The notes: generated by a model from the letters alone, not told the origin. DNA of 64,000 bases from Isoetes taiwanensis (GCA_021234155.1 JAJEKV010000096.1:2603678-2667677), one strand, 5' to 3'; positions 9,500 to 22,051 are shown, counted from the stretch's first letter. Numbers and translations: made by a program.

Positions 9500-12420
9500 T
9501 GGAGTATTATGCATTAATGAGCTCAGCCTGGGGTGTCATAGTTTTTGGACTTAGCTAAATTCTTAGTCCGAGAAGAGATAGATTTGGAGATAACCTGAGG
9601 AGGAGGGCACTCAACAAGAAACTTATCTCCCTCCCAATTCTCTTTATCTATATCAGCATCCAAATCAACATCACTATCCTCAAAAGCTCCCCCAGGGATA
9701 AATTCAAACATTTTATTTATTGGAGGAGAATGGTCCAAATTATTGACAGGTTTAACCAAAAAACAGTCATGAGGTGAAGAAATCTGACCTGATAAAGTGG
9801 TGACCATTTCTTGAGATTCCTGTAAATTGCCAGTATCTCTAAGCTTGGAAGTCTCTTCATAAATGTCTTGGCCTTTGTCTTGAGAAATCATGTCTCTATC
9901 CGAGTATCTTGTACAATTTCTTCATCCATTAAATTCCAAAGGCAAGTCCGGCCGAGATTGAGAGTTGAGACCTTCTTGCAAGGAAGCTAATTGCTCAAAG
10001 AATGTCATCAAAGAATAGTGGAGTGTGGGGGAAGAAAAGGATCAGAGACAGGAGAAATATCAATAATGGGAGAAAGACAATTTTTGTTTGAGAGGTCATG
10101 GGAATTGCTCAAAATTACATCCATATCTAACTCAGAGTTAAGGTTAGCTAATACCTGAAATTGGTTGGTATTACCATTTGCTTGATTGGAGCAGTCAATT
10201 GAGTTGACATGAGGAGGACCGGCCCACCTTATCAGCTACCTTGAAGTTATTACAAACAGAGGTTGGGGCTGGAGCAGTACAATCTCCACCAAAGTGTCTC
10301 TAGGATCAATTTCATCACCGAGCAATTGGCTCTTGTTTGAACTTTTGGCCGGAAGACCTTGCCATGTTTGCTTTTTCTTGTTTAATGAACCACTCTTACC
10401 CCTTTTTGAGTTAAATGAGAGAGAGATCTCATTTTTTTCCGCCGAGAGGTTTTGGCTTCCAAAATAATCTTATTTAAGGTCTCATGAAGATCGGCCGACC
10501 TTATTTTTTTTTTGTCCATCAAGGTGCCTTTATGCAACACCTTAATTTGTTGTGAAGAACCCTTTTCAAGAAGGGAGAAGACTTGATCATGTTTCTTAGC
10601 AAAGAGTTGTAGAGGTTGCAATGTTATCTTGAGAATCCCTCACCTTCTTCTTTCTTTGGATTCTTTTATAGTCGCCATTGACTTTAGTCCACTTTGGAAT
10701 CTATTATCTTTCGAGATAATATCCGGAAATCCAATATCACCGATTTTGTTTGAGGCATCATGATGAGAAGCATGCTTCCTAGAATTTTGATCCATCGGTT
10801 GTAGCAATCGACTCCCATGCCGCTTTTTGACTAGCGAAGTTGACTTTTTGATTGACTATATTATTATCATTGACTTCTCGATTTGCTGTCGGCTTGGACA
10901 TAGATCCGTCATTCATATCAAGAGAAGGTGATAATTCTTTTGCAAGATTCATACCAAAAGTGCCTTACCCGCAATTTTGATGTTGTGAGGGGCGCACTGC
11001 ACCACCTTAAGGGAAGGGAGGTTTTTTTGGCCAAAGACATCAAGGAAGGGGATTTGACCGAACTTCCTTGGATATATCAATTTGAACAATAGATCTTGGG
11101 GTTTGTAAGGAGAATATTGATTGCATATGTATGCGAGCCAATTGATCCAAACAAGAATTTAAGGCGCTTCTTCATTCCAAAGAAATAGGATTAAGGCCGT
11201 GAAGAGTTGTCGGCCACACACGGTTTATCCAAATTAGTGACTTCAAATTTAGGATCCCATTTGAGGAAAGTAATTTGAAGGATTCAAGAGCCGGGGACCA
11301 TGGTTGAGTAGAAGATTTGCGGGGTTGTCTATTACCACACTCAATCATGATAAAAGGAGAATGAAGCCAATAGACAAAGATTAATGAGGATTCCTTTATG
11401 CGATTCAAACAGAAAAGCCCATAATTTATCAAGTTTGATGCCATGTTTATTGACTTTAACAACAACAGTGACTCATGAAAAGAACTCAATTTAGCATGAA
11501 CAGAGGGGAGATCCAGGAAATACCCTTTAAAAGTTTCAAATTTTCCTTGTGAAAGGAGGATTGAAAGACCGAATTGTTCCAAGAGCATTCTTGAGAGAAA
11601 CATCCGAAGCATTTTCGGCTGTTCCGCCTCTTTTCTCCATAGGGAACGGGAATTTGAATATTCTCGTCCATGCATGGTAGTTGGCCTCTCAAGTCCGGTC
11701 CTTAGACAAATTATCCCAAAGATGGAACCTTGAAAGAGAGGGGATCCATTGAATTGTCCGACCGCCCGGAGAAAGAGTTAGCAAAGTCACAAAAAAAATA
11801 AATGTTTTTGGATTTTTCTTGAAAGGACCTTAGTCGTTTAAGGAGACTTGCAGAGGGCTCAAGATCAGCAAAGGCGTGAAGAATTGAAAGAAATTTAGGG
11901 TAATTTTTGCTTTTATAAGCTCCATCCGTAAAGAATCAGGTGGAAACTACAAAAAGCAAATTGAAAACGCATGGAAGAGCGGAGAGGGGAAAACAAGGGC
12001 CGAAAAAGAAACAGAGGATGAGAAAATTCGTAAAAAGGAAGTCGGAGAGCCAAGTTCAAGGCCAAAACGACAGGGAAACGGCACAAGAGGATGAATCATT
12101 GCTCGAGAAAAATACCTTTACCACAATTTTAGAGTCGCCCAATCACAATGCACATGAAAATACCGGGCCGACACTTCTTTTCTACCAATGAATTCTTGTA
12201 ACTGTGAATCAACAATTTCGACTTCGAATTCTACCGAACTCGGAACAAAGGAGTATTCGTGGGTGAAGAGCTCTTGGGGGAAGTACTGATTTGTAATCGA
12301 GAGTTCCAAAGATCCATGGGGTGTTCCCTTTAAAACCACATGTGTTAATCTGCCATTGTGCTTGATAATTGTGAAGATATTAATGTCCATCGATAGGAAA
12401 AAGGTGAGGGGAAACATGTG
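9500..12420 (-). pseudogene. LINE ORF1 region (RNA-binding/gag-like), degenerate
   Basis: A run of short minus-strand frames (9891-9523, 10621-10382, 11675-11172, 12417-12118) fills the region 5' of the endonuclease. The 11172-11690 part looks like the DUF4283-type segment common in plant L1 ORF1: a SINEHGIKLD-like, WAF-like layout ending in WSPALESFKLLSSNG. Acidic, serine-rich sequence follows near 9600-9890. I could not find a clean zinc knuckle. Assignment rests largely on position. Confidence 0.5.
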
Positions 12421-12594
12421 GGATTGCTAGCCCCTACAAGGTCGGGTAACATCAATCTTCCAATTTCTTCACGAGTAGTAGAAATTAGCACGTAAAGATC
12501 AAGAAAATAGTTTGAATCGAATAGGACAAACAAATCAAGAAAAATGGCGCTGATTGCTGACGTCATCACCGCTCCCGTCTTCTTACCTCTCAGA

Positions 12595-12790
12595 TGGGTG
12601 CATATTGACACGAGGTGTGTAAAGCTATACGAATAGTTATATTACATAATTTAATTAACTTTTCTGCCATGCTTCAAGTCAAGTGAACCACTCCCTCGAG
12701 CTTGCCATGTTCGTTCTTTATTACTTTGTCTGGATACCAAAGCATAGCAAAGATCAAGATCCTCAGTAGACAACTCATCGTGATGCAATA
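12595..12790. repeat. Right target-site duplication and remainder of the duplicated unit
   Basis: TGGGTGCATATT (12595-12606) repeats the left duplication. The sequence then continues GACACGAGGTGTGTAAAGC and matches 4535-4710 closely, ending near GGATACCAAAGCATAGC. Confidence 0.85.
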
Positions 12791-13099
12791 TGTGTCACAA
12801 CCAAGCCGGGCTAGGAAGAGTGGAAAGCAAGCAATGCCATGTGATCTAATGACCTAATCGGTTATGTAGATTGGGCGGGAGTGGTAAAAGATCTCTGCTT
12901 CCCAATTTGGATGTTGGATAATACACATTTCTTAGTGCAAATACCTATATCAACCTTTGGAATTAAATGGATTAAAAAATTCTAAGACTGTATATGGACA
13001 ATTAAATTACACAACTTATGTAACTTTCATGCCATACTTGCTTAGTGTTCATCCATCAAGTCTCCTGAACCATTCCCCCAAGCATGTGCTATATCAAAT

Positions 13100-13430
13100 C
13101 CTTCCCTTCTCAAGACTGGTAGATATCGGTCGTTTGCCTTGCGGGAATAAATCTTTGAAGACTGATCAAACTCGATCATCTGTCTTAAAGATATCCATCT
13201 CCTCTCAAAACTGACCTAACTCGATCGTCTGTTTTGGAGGCTAAAAGACTTCTCCTAAAGTTGATCACCTGATCATCGGCTTTGAAAGACCTGCTACCTC
13301 TTATCTAAGGCTGATAATATTACCATCGACCTTAAGGGAACTTCTACATTTCTCTTATCTAAGGCTGATAACTTACCATCTACAAGAGACATCTCCAAAA
13401 ATATACTTAGGATCTGGCTATTGCGTTGCA
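13100..13430. repeat. Degenerate ~50-bp tandem repeats (GATCATCTG / CTAAGGCTGATAA)
   Basis: Words such as CTGATCAAACTCGATCATCT, CTGACCTAACTCGATCGTCT, GATCACCTGATCATCGGCTT and, twice, CTCTTATCTAAGGCTGATAA recur at roughly 50-bp intervals. This could be part of an LTR, since a TATAAAAATA box follows at 13559, but no partner copy was found. Confidence 0.45.
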
Positions 13431-14340
13431 GTCACAATAACCTCCTAGTATCTTTCCTTAAAGGAAACCATTTGAAAACACCTTCAATCAAACACCTAGA
13501 GTCCTATTTATGTTATAAATCGCAAAACACCTAAAACCCTAGGTTGCGCCAGGCATCTATAAAAATAAGGTGGTTTCTCCAAACTAAATTCGCAAACTTC
13601 AATGAACAACGTTAGACTAGCAAACTCATGCAGTATTATGGCTCCTCTTGTCTACTAATGCCATTATCTGCATAAAAATTGTTGAGTTAAATCATCACCT
13701 AGCATAAGTTCATCACAAAGACCAATTAAATGTCCACCTCTAGCATAGTTTCAAAGCGTTACAATTTTACTGTCAATAATTCAGGGTAGCCTTGTGGCGT
13801 GACGTTAAAATCTAAACCTAAGAATATTCAAGCAACAACCAAACCAAAGGTCATAATTTCAAGACACTTGGCTAAACACGTCTTTAGATTGATTTTCTTT
13901 CAATGAGGTCTTGAGCAATGGAACCATTGCAATTAAATGATGGCTTTTCTGCAACTACAAATTTAGGGCATCGAATAGCAAGCTAGGGTTTCGGCTGGAC
14001 TGTATGGCTAGGTTTTAGGCGGATTCCACAGCTCTGTGGCATCGAAGGTTCAACCGCTTCTGATTGACAGATAGCTTCAGGGCGAAATCCAAAGTATAAT
14101 TGAGAATGGCGACTAGATTCATTTGGCAGCTTGCTTTTGCATTTCCAGAAGTTTCAGTTCTGGCTCTTCTTGGTCGAACATGGTATTCAAGCTCCACTTT
14201 TTATAACAGAAGGTAGGAGTTCAGAGTATACACTAATTCTTCTGTAATCTTCTAGATTTAATCTTAAACGTATGTTATCTAACAGATTTATCACCAGGCC
14301 TTGTTAACAGATTCCCATAGGTTCGATCTGGACTCTTGAT
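13431..14340. other. Intergenic, no recognised gene
   Basis: AT-rich with a TATA-like TATAAAAATA at 13559-13568. The 60-codon minus frame at 14015-14197 matches nothing I know. Confidence 0.4.
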
Positions 14341-14349
14341 ACCTATTCT

Positions 14350-14464
14350 TCCTTTAAATATAGTCATTATGAGCATAAGGCCATAGACCAAAACTGGCGA
14401 ACCTGATTCCTTTTAAATATAGTCATTATGAGCATAAGGCCATAGACCAAAACTGGCGAACCTG
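14350..14464. repeat. Two-copy tandem repeat, ~57-bp unit
   Basis: TTTAAATATAGTCATTATGA, GCATAAGGCCATAGACC and AAAACTGGCGAACCTG occur twice in immediate succession with essentially no change, indicating a recent duplication. Confidence 0.85.
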
Positions 14465-14614
14465 TTGTATGAGACATCATGTGTAAGAGTAGCCAACGAT
14501 ACAGAATTTGGGAATTTGGTACAGTTTATGTGCTTTGATATCTAAGGTATAAGTCATCTACAATAAACTTCATGTTAGTTTTACCATTAATACAATATCA
14601 TAATCGGTGGTGTA

Positions 14615-14785
14615 TTCCTCTGATGCCACATGGCATCAACCAATATCATGGAATAAGAAATTGGATTCAAGAATTCTGGATTCCACATGGCATCAACTAA
14701 TATCACAGAATAACAATTGGGTTCAAGTATTCGTTTCCTGCCACATGGCATCAGCCAATATCACGGAATAACAATTGAATTCAAG
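14615..14785. repeat. Three-copy ~58-bp repeat with a palindromic core
   Basis: CCACATGGCATCA, then CCAATATCA, GGAATAA and ATTGGATTCAAG, recurs at 14626, 14683 and 14740. In the first copy the core TGATGCCACATGGCATCA (14621-14638) is an 8-bp perfect inverted repeat around CA. Confidence 0.8.
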
Positions 14786-14943
14786 GACTTTGGATTACTG
14801 GTCCAACCGGTGGACACGATTAAGATATTGCATTCAAGAAACCGGTGGTCACGATCAAGAAGCTTGCTTGAGCTTAAACTCCGGCAATGAAAACTACAGG
14901 ATTAAGGTTCTAAGGTGCGTGCTTCAATAATTGAGAGACCCAG

Positions 14944-15010
14944 ATATCAAAAGTTTATATCTATATTAGCAGGTGCTTTGTTCTCTATATTCTCCGTGGA
15001 CTTTAAAAGC
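14944..15010. repeat. 67-bp exact direct repeat, copy 1 (LINE 3' end-like)
   Basis: Identical over 67 bp to 15364-15430. It ends TTCTCCGTGGACTTTAAAAG, matching the GTGGACG-TAAAA terminus of the microsatellite-tailed LINE group, but lacks the microsatellite. Confidence 0.85.
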
Positions 15011-15363
15011 TCCTTAATAATTGAGAGATTCAAGCTCCTTAAGCTCTCCCTGATTGAAGAAAATGTCTCCCCAATTATGATACTGTTAGGATAACAGTTT
15101 TTGGTCTGTGATTCCCTGTCTCCAGCCACAAGATTAAATGGGAATCACATCCCAAAAATGTTATTCTAGTACAAGATAATGCCCTCGAACAACACAAGAT
15201 ATGCATGCCCTCTCTTCTTTTCTTAGTGGAGGGTTAAATAGTATTTATCTTTTCATCTATCTATTTAATTGAGCATTTCATTTACATCGTTGCAAACACA
15301 ATGGTCCTAATGGAGATGCAAAGAAAAGGATCTCATTCCCCTTGTAAGAGACCCAGTTATTAA

Positions 15364-15430
15364 ATATCAAAAGTTTATATCTATATTAGCAGGTGCTTTG
15401 TTCTCTATATTCTCCGTGGACTTTAAAAGC
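15364..15430 (+). repeat. 67-bp exact direct repeat, copy 2, followed by microsatellite
   Basis: Same 67 bp as 14944-15010, here running directly into the (TATTC)n tract. This is the expected structure of a LINE 3' end with a microsatellite tail. Confidence 0.85.
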
Positions 15431-15432
15431 CC

Positions 15433-15520
15433 TTCTATTCTATTCTATTCTATTCTATTCTATTCTATTCTATTCTATTCTATTCTATTCTATTCTATTC
15501 TATTCTATTCTATTCTATCC
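15433..15520. repeat. (TATTC)n microsatellite
   Basis: About 17 perfect TATTC units ending in TATCC. It directly follows a LINE 3'-type terminus. The open frame across it is a repeat artefact. Confidence 0.95.
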
Positions 15521-16415
15521 TGTATTCACCAATAGATACCATAACGAAGTCACAATATGTCTATCAAAAGATAACAACTTGTCTTGTTAAAAGAAATAAT
15601 AAAGGAAGAGAAATAACACTTAATCAAGATAGATATATAATGTGTCAGGAAGATACAAGTATCGAAGGAATGACAACTAGAGGAAAATTCCAACAATCTA
15701 TGCGAGAATAGCTACATCCACTTAAAGACCAGTTGAACAAAGACCTGAAATAAGCACTCTTAAATTGTTTGGAGAAAGCCAAGAAAGAAGGAGGCAACTT
15801 GATGCGAAGACGCAACTTGATGCGAAGATGCGGGAAGCGAAATACCAACTTACTAGAAGATGTCTTATGCCCTCTGATCTTAAGCACTTCCCTTCTTTTA
15901 GAGCCATTAATCCGATGGTATCTAAAAGCCCCCTCATGTTGATTCCTTTTGATTTTGAGCCCCTATTTATTTAGGTTGCTAGCCCCATTGGTTTGTCCAA
16001 ATATGCCCCATTTTCCTTATGGGACAATAATAATTCAATAGTCATAGTTACCTTTTTGTTGTCTTCTTATCTCCCACAGAATTCTCTCCAGTTTATCTTG
16101 TCCTTGACCACATATACATTATTACCTCGTGCCTCTTCCTAGGGTTCTTATTTTTGTAATTTTTTTTATTATTTGTCAATATTTGAATTGTTGATTTATC
16201 TTCTACTTTATATAAACCTAATGCACGTCTTTACCAATTGTACAAAACTTTGGAGGCAATAAGAATGAAAGGATATCATAATGTGGCTAGAATACATTTG
16301 TATATTTCATATCAACCATGTGGCACAAACAAATACAACTTTACCATGCAATTATAAGTATCATGAAATTGGTTTCGTGATTTAGGAATTAATTTAATTT
16401 GTTTTTTATCATCTC
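15521..16415. other. Intergenic, no recognised gene
   Basis: Overlapping short frames on both strands at 15645-15974 include an internal duplication (CAACTTGATGCGAAGA twice near 15800) but match no family. The rest is AT-rich. Confidence 0.4.
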
Positions 16416-16419
16416 TGCA

Positions 16420-16660
16420 TGCTAAGAGGTCTATGGGGACTCAATACAAAAAGAACACAATAGTCTTATCATTATGCTGGATTTAAAATACCCACTTGCG
16501 AAGGGTTTGTAAGCAGAAATTTTTTAGAATTGAATTGAATTGAATGGCTTTTATTATCCACATAGGCCTATGTGATCCAATAAATGAATGCAGCAGACTT
16601 ATTACTATCCAGGTTAGAAAACCCACTGCCCGAAGGGTTTTCGAGGGAAAAACTATGGCA
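16420..16660 (-). mobile_element. Two tandem fragments of microsatellite-tailed LINE 3' ends
   Basis: Both fragments contain the module GGATTTAAAATACCC or AGAAAACCCACTGCCCGAAG followed by GGGTTTTCGAGG, a potential hairpin (16478-16515 and 16608-16650). The second starts at a (GAATT)n run (16529-16543) next to TTTTATTATCCACATAGGCC. Read on the minus strand each is a LINE 3' end with a pentamer tail. Confidence 0.55.
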
Positions 16661-16839
16661 GTAATAAGAATGCTGACAAACTATACAAATATACATCATG
16701 AAATACACATGTCAGGTGAATGTTTCAGGACCATTCCTCTCACGATGTTGCTAATGGTACCCTTGATGCTGATGTTGCTGATGTTGTCGCATCGCCGCCC
16801 GCCGCTTCTATTGCTCCGGCCTCCTTAGTTCGTGACCGC

Positions 16840-18120
16840 TCATACCTCAAATGTATCTTCCTAGGAAACGTGCCTTCTGGGTTGGTGTCTTGAATTGTCG
16901 AGGTTTTCCTCGGCGTAAAGGTGATGGCTTGAATCCCATTGCAAAAGATATGGATATCCTTCGCTCATGGAAACGTGGAGCATTCAACCAAACGGCTACC
17001 TCATTTTACAAAGCTATCAATTGTTTTCATTATTTAATGAATGTCATGGGCAATGAGGTTGATTGGAGTTGCTTGCTATTTCAAGGATGCCCTTGCTCCA
17101 TATATCACGCTCATAAAGCCGATAGATATAATCGCTACATGTGGATCAAACTTCATTGCCACAATAGTAGTACCATTTTGTTGTCGCCTGATTACTTTCC
17201 ACCTACATCATCACCTTTTATGATGAATATGATGTCGCCGCAAGGATTCCTATGGTGATCTTTATGATGACATTGCTCAATTCAAACAGCTTGGGGCATG
17301 TTATTCTTTTTGGTGATTTCAATGCTCGCGACGGCTGAAATGCAAGCCGCTCAACTCATATTTGAGGATGTTCGTGGACCCTTTATAGATGTCCGCTAAT
17401 GATACGCTTCTTTCCATGTTCATCGTTCGATGCTAACAAACCCGCCTCAACATTTGGAAGGGAGCTCATCCAGCCAGGTGAAGTCTTTGAGATGGTACTT
17501 TGTAATGGCTTAGAGCAATGGCCACACTCTAAAGGTATTACATGCACAGGATAGGTGGTGGTGGTACTAGTATTGTTGATTATGTCATTTCCCAAGTGCA
17601 AGCCTTGGATCTCATTTCGATTTCGAATTGGCACAAGGCATAGAGATGAGGAGATAAAATCTGATCACTATCCACTTTTGTCATTAAAGTGGCGCCTTTC
17701 CACCTCTTCAACCCATTGCTATCCCGGCTCCCTCTTTCGTGATTCGCTTTGACTTATTCTAGATCTTTTGAATATGAACAGACATTAGCTCCTCTGGCAG
17801 GTGTATTTTGGATTACCCAACCTTCAAGAGCGTAATGCAAAGATTTGTCGATGCTTTGCTTACTGCCTCTCTTGCGTTGGCACACGCACTTCTGGTGTTG
17901 CTCATGCTTGTAAGAAATCCTTTCCTAGAAATGCCTGGTTTGATGAAGACTGCAAGTAGCTCAAAAAACAATTGCGAACGATAGTTGAGCCAGATACGCG
18001 ACATAATGCCATTCAGAATTATAAGTCTATTTTGAAACGCAAGAAGGCACGCTTTGTTGCTGAGCATCAGAAGCACATGTTTGAATTACTGCTTAATAGA
18101 AACAAACGTTGCTCAAGTTG
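16840..18120 (+). pseudogene. LINE endonuclease domain, degenerate
   Basis: Plus-strand segments in several frames read VLNCRGF, then VILFGDFNARDG (17304-17338), ASTFGRELI, GTSIVDYVISQVQALDL (17557-17607) and SDHYPLLSLKWRL (17660-17698). After that come NAWFDEDCK (17930-17957) and a Lys/Arg-rich stretch. This is the endonuclease layout of non-LTR elements followed by the linker toward the reverse transcriptase. Many frame changes show it is dead. A similar SDH/WWDEECRDA end occurs at 25400-25710. Confidence 0.7.
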
Positions 18121-19825
18121 AAATGATTTTGCACATCAGGTTTAAATAGTAGTGTATAAATCATCAGAGACATTCCACGAAGCAGTCATGAACCTAAGAG
18201 CCAAATCCACATTGTAGAAAAGAAAGGCAAAACATACCAGCCCAGCAGCAAGCTTCAACAACCTGCTGCACTCCAAAAGAAACATTTTGAGTTTGTCACC
18301 TTTATGTAGCAAAGCTTAAGGTGGAAATTTCGTTAAGCAGGAAGCCCTCGACCCTAACCTCATATATGAGTGCTTGTTCATTGACCTTGGTGCTTCTTCA
18401 AAAAAGCTTATCACAACCTCAAACCCCCCCAGAACTTTTACCCTGAAACAAACCGGGATGGAAATGCTATATCGTAGAGCATCTCAACCTTGAGACAAAC
18501 TAAAATGAAAATGCAGGGTTGCATGTGATGTCTGAATATGTTTACTTCTAGAAAGGAGCATTCAAGAATGAGCACAAGTCACTCATTAGCACAGCCCCAG
18601 ACAGTGGCAATGCAATGCGTCGTCATGCTTTGGAAATCGCCGGAGGTTGCAAATGCGGCAGACTTTGATCAGTAGATAATTCGTTAAAAGCGACTATGAT
18701 GGGCATCCCCGACTCTGGAGTGCTCACGCTTTTCACAAAGGTTCTTTTTCTCAATTTTTTTCCTCTTATTTAGCTTTAGTCATTTTTGAGGTTCATGCGG
18801 TACGTCAGTGTTCTGGAGGATATTCTTCATAGATAGCACAAATGCAGAATCTGGATAAAGTTTCAGGCCGCTTATTTGGATTGTGTATAACCAAAGAAAA
18901 TGACGATAGCGTTTGTGCACCAAGCTTCCTTGGATGATCATGAAAACATCTGCATTTCTTTCTACAATTGGTGGTCTCTTTCCTGTGTCTAGTTCGTGTT
19001 TGTCAAAATGACACATATGCGTCTCTTGTGGCAGTTCTCTCCAAGGAGGAGTGTATCATACATCCAATGTACAAATTATATTAGTTCAGGAAGTGCTTCT
19101 GGTATTAGCATCTAGGTTTTTGAGATTAGAGATGCTATATTTGGTTAGCCCTCGATAAAATCAAGAAAGAAAACTTTGTTTTTTGTCACCCATTTGTCAA
19201 AATATCCTTAAAAAATGGCAAAATGTTAATATCGAGCAAAGAATAGGTGTCTTTATCCAAGAGTGACTTGGTCCTAGTCATGGGGTAAGCTGACCCTATG
19301 TTTGACCATATTTGGCTAGCTCATAATGTGCAAAAGCCCCATTATTATTTACACTTGGAATTTAATAACTACATTGGTAGAATCTGTTAGAACTCCAATT
19401 GCTACAATATAATATAAAAACTCTATATACAAATTGTGATAAAAGAAAACCAAAGAACTTTTGTACCATACTTAATGCGAACAATGATCGGTGCATTTGA
19501 TCACAATAGTCGACAAATATAGTTATGGTAGTTCTAGAAGTAAAAGTTAAATCGATCCTGTGCAGGTGAAAATACTTGAAAGCCCGATTCAAGAGCGCCG
19601 CTTGAAATGCTCTACATCCTCCCATGTGGCAATGATATCACACAACCACGTACTTCTATACTATATAGGAGAATCTGCTCAAGCAACACCCGAAACAAAT
19701 GTGCCAGTGGGAGCAGTCAAAGCTACGAATTACGGCAATTATTTTGCATAACATGTAGCCATAGAATCTACACCAAGTGCTTCACTATTTGACAATGATA
19801 TTTGAAGAAGATCTATGGTACCATG
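18121..19825. other. Unassigned, probably LINE-derived linker and other decayed sequence
   Basis: No frame longer than 90 codons and no recognisable domain. The sequence at 18560-18700 has biased composition compatible with continued LINE ORF2, but I cannot show a motif. Confidence 0.35.
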
Positions 19826-19826
19826 A

Positions 19827-19884
19827 ATGAAGGAAGGAAGGAAGGAGGGAGGGAGGGAGGGAGGGAGGGAGGGAGGAGGGAGGA
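19827..19884. repeat. (GGAA)n/(GGAG)n microsatellite
   Basis: GAAGGAAGGAAGG grading into GGGAGGGAGGGAGG and ending in AGGATGG. It is followed by the LINE 3' module on the minus strand, so it is the tail of the LINE at 19885-21420. Confidence 0.9.
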
Positions 19885-21420
19885 TGGATATTTTATCCGC
19901 CCACCTGAGGCCAACCGGCCTCCAGACAAGCTGATACAATATAGCGAAAAGTTTGCAAACACAAAAGAAAACCACGTAAACCCCAGCACAATGTGTCTAC
20001 CACTGGGATGAAAAAACCCCCCATGTAGGAGGAAAAAACCCTTGTAGTAGGCGTTGAGAGGCCCTATCTGGGCGCTCAAATTCCCTGTGCTGTGAGGGAC
20101 TCCCTAACGATGGAGACTTGCAGAATGTAGGATGCAAACGAAAAAAACCATTGGCGGCCGCCAGAGTTGATGAATTGCTATCACGTAGAGCATCCGGGAG
20201 ACGGCATGAGTCGCCGGATGTGTGCATATATGTCGGGCATTCCCGTAGAGCATGGTGTTCATCTTCTACTATCCGCATGTGACAAAGACGGCATAATCTC
20301 TCATCTTGGGGATTCCCCGCCTCCCTCGCCTCAATTCTAAGATGGTGGGACCCTGTCCTTATTGCAGCTATGGCTCTTCATTTCTTGGTAGAGATGTGTG
20401 CCTTCAAATACTGGTGGGGGCCATGTTCAAGCGACGGATTAACCTGCATGTGGTAGTGCTCTGTTTTGGGCTTTGCAAGAGTGGACGATCCCACAGAGAG
20501 GCAAAGAAAGCGCCATTCAAATGCAGCTCCTCGCCCAATGATATCCGACATATCCATATGTGTTGATAGTCTACGGAGCATCTTGCGAACCATCCCCTAC
20601 AATGCTCCTGCCACACTCTCTTCAGACGTTGTGGCCCTTGTGCCAATAACAGAGCCGAGGGAGGAAGACGTTGTGCATCCATTCTGTCAACCTTATGGAA
20701 ATACGCAAGGTGCCTCGACATAGCGTAATCGCCGCAGGCCAAAAGCCGCCTCATACAAAGCAAAATTCCGGGATATGGCACCATGTCCTTGACGCCTAGG
20801 GTCGTATGTCGTGAAAGCCTTCGCACCCTCTCTAGCTTATCCCAAGTACCCTTTGCTAACCGGCCGCCCCCATACCTCTACCCCATATAGCAATACTAGT
20901 TCCACGAAAGTTTCTGGATGTGTGTGCTTTGCATGCCCAATCGCAGAGATCTATTCTATAACAGCCTATTATGCATTGCATACAAGGCTTTCCATCCCAA
21001 ATGACCCTTCTTTCTACACGCGGTCATCCCATAGCATGTTAGCAGAGAAATCCCATTCCCGTGATACTTAAAGGTCCTTACAACTTCCATCCTTTGTCCC
21101 TCGTAATAGAAGTCCGGGGATATCATGATGTGAGACAAGATTGGCAAAATTTTGTTTTTTTCGCCTTTTGATCGTCATTCCCGCTATGTCACGTAATTGA
21201 TCGAGAGCATTCAAATGTTCCCGCATACTCCTAGTCAGATGGGACAATAAGCCCGTGATCGCCTCGCGATAGAGCAACCGTTGTAACAGATATGCCTCTC
21301 GCAGAATCAAGGGCCACCACCTCCATGTTCTTGCATAAAAGAATACAGTCATCTGGTAGGGACATAAGCTAAAAGGTTAACATCGTCTGCATATAACAAC
21401 ATCAAGGCATGGAATAAGAT
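19885..21420 (-). mobile_element. 5'-truncated LINE: reverse transcriptase end, linker and C-terminal zinc-binding region
   Basis: Reading the minus strand from 21410, LMLLYADDVNLL carries the reverse-transcriptase YADD box. It is followed by FYYEGQRMEVVRTFKYHG (21115-21060), matching the VV-FKYLG segment of LINEs. A CLCH-like, then RIVEDEHHALRECPTYMH segment (20290-20225) is a Cys/His C-terminal module. The 3' end passes a hairpin-like AAAAAACCCCCC/GGAGGAAAAAACC module (20008-20042), then GGCGGATAAAATATCC and the GGAG microsatellite. Stops and frameshifts are frequent. The 5' part is missing beyond about 21420. Confidence 0.8.
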
Positions 21421-21429
21421 AAGGGTGAA

Positions 21430-22048
21430 ACTTGCAATTTTTAAGCACATTTTTAAAATTTTTTGGCTAAAGTAAATTGTGCTGATTTATTTAAGGTCAT
21501 CACATTTGTTTCATTGATACAACATATGCAGGCTCAGTGAAGATGTGCAGAAACATATGGGATAAATAATGTGTGCTTGATCTCCACTTGAATTTGGTAG
21601 ATTTAAGCCTAAAGGGATAATCTAATTCATGAATACTTTAATGGTTTAGCAGTGTGACCTTTTATTTCTTGAAGGATACAATTTATTAAATTTAAATAAG
21701 GTAGTCATCTAAGTTTTGCAGCGAAAAAACTATTGAAAGAAACTTTAAATGAAGTTAGTCCAACAACATTGCTACACTAACTGCTAAATCATCGAAGACC
21801 TGTAAATAAAGACTTACACACTCTTTAAACACAAGTTTGAATAGATTGATTTTGAGATCAATCCAGATGATTAGGTTTGAATATTTTTGTCTTCTATACT
21901 CAGTCAATGCTACAGTATTTCAGTTAATGACTTTAGCTACAGTGTTTTCCAACGGTTCGAGTTGAAATTGTCTAAATATAAGCTAGCTAATATAGAAGTT
22001 GAATTTGAAAATTGAATGTGTGGAATTAAGTTGCTACTAATATTTCAC
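21430..22048 (+). mobile_element. Probable Copia LTR (3' part)
   Basis: AT-rich sequence directly preceding the primer-binding site and ending in TTTCACA, consistent with an LTR terminal CA. The left LTR edge was not determined, because no second copy lies in the window. Confidence 0.45.
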
Positions 22049-22051
22049 ATT

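Larger units (their letters stand above)
4799..12594 (-). mobile_element. Long L1-type LINE, essentially full length, degenerate
   Basis: A minus-strand non-LTR retrotransposon of about 7.8 kb. Its 3' end is a T-run on the plus strand (4797-4812) and its 5' end abuts the right target duplication at 12594. Reading on the minus strand the order is: ORF1 region (12400-9500), endonuclease (9400-8640), reverse transcriptase (8040-7240) and a C-terminal zinc-binding region (6350-5750). Stops and frameshifts break every domain, so it cannot move on its own. The precise 12-bp duplication shows it inserted as one unit, with nothing lost from its 5' end that can be detected. Confidence 0.88.

Noticed and set aside
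15393-15590. Ile/Leu/Phe-Tyr-Ser repeat protein
   Set aside because: It is a translation of the TATTC microsatellite.
19802-20079. Gly/Arg/Glu or Pro/Ser repeat proteins
   Set aside because: Translations of the GGAG microsatellite on both strands.
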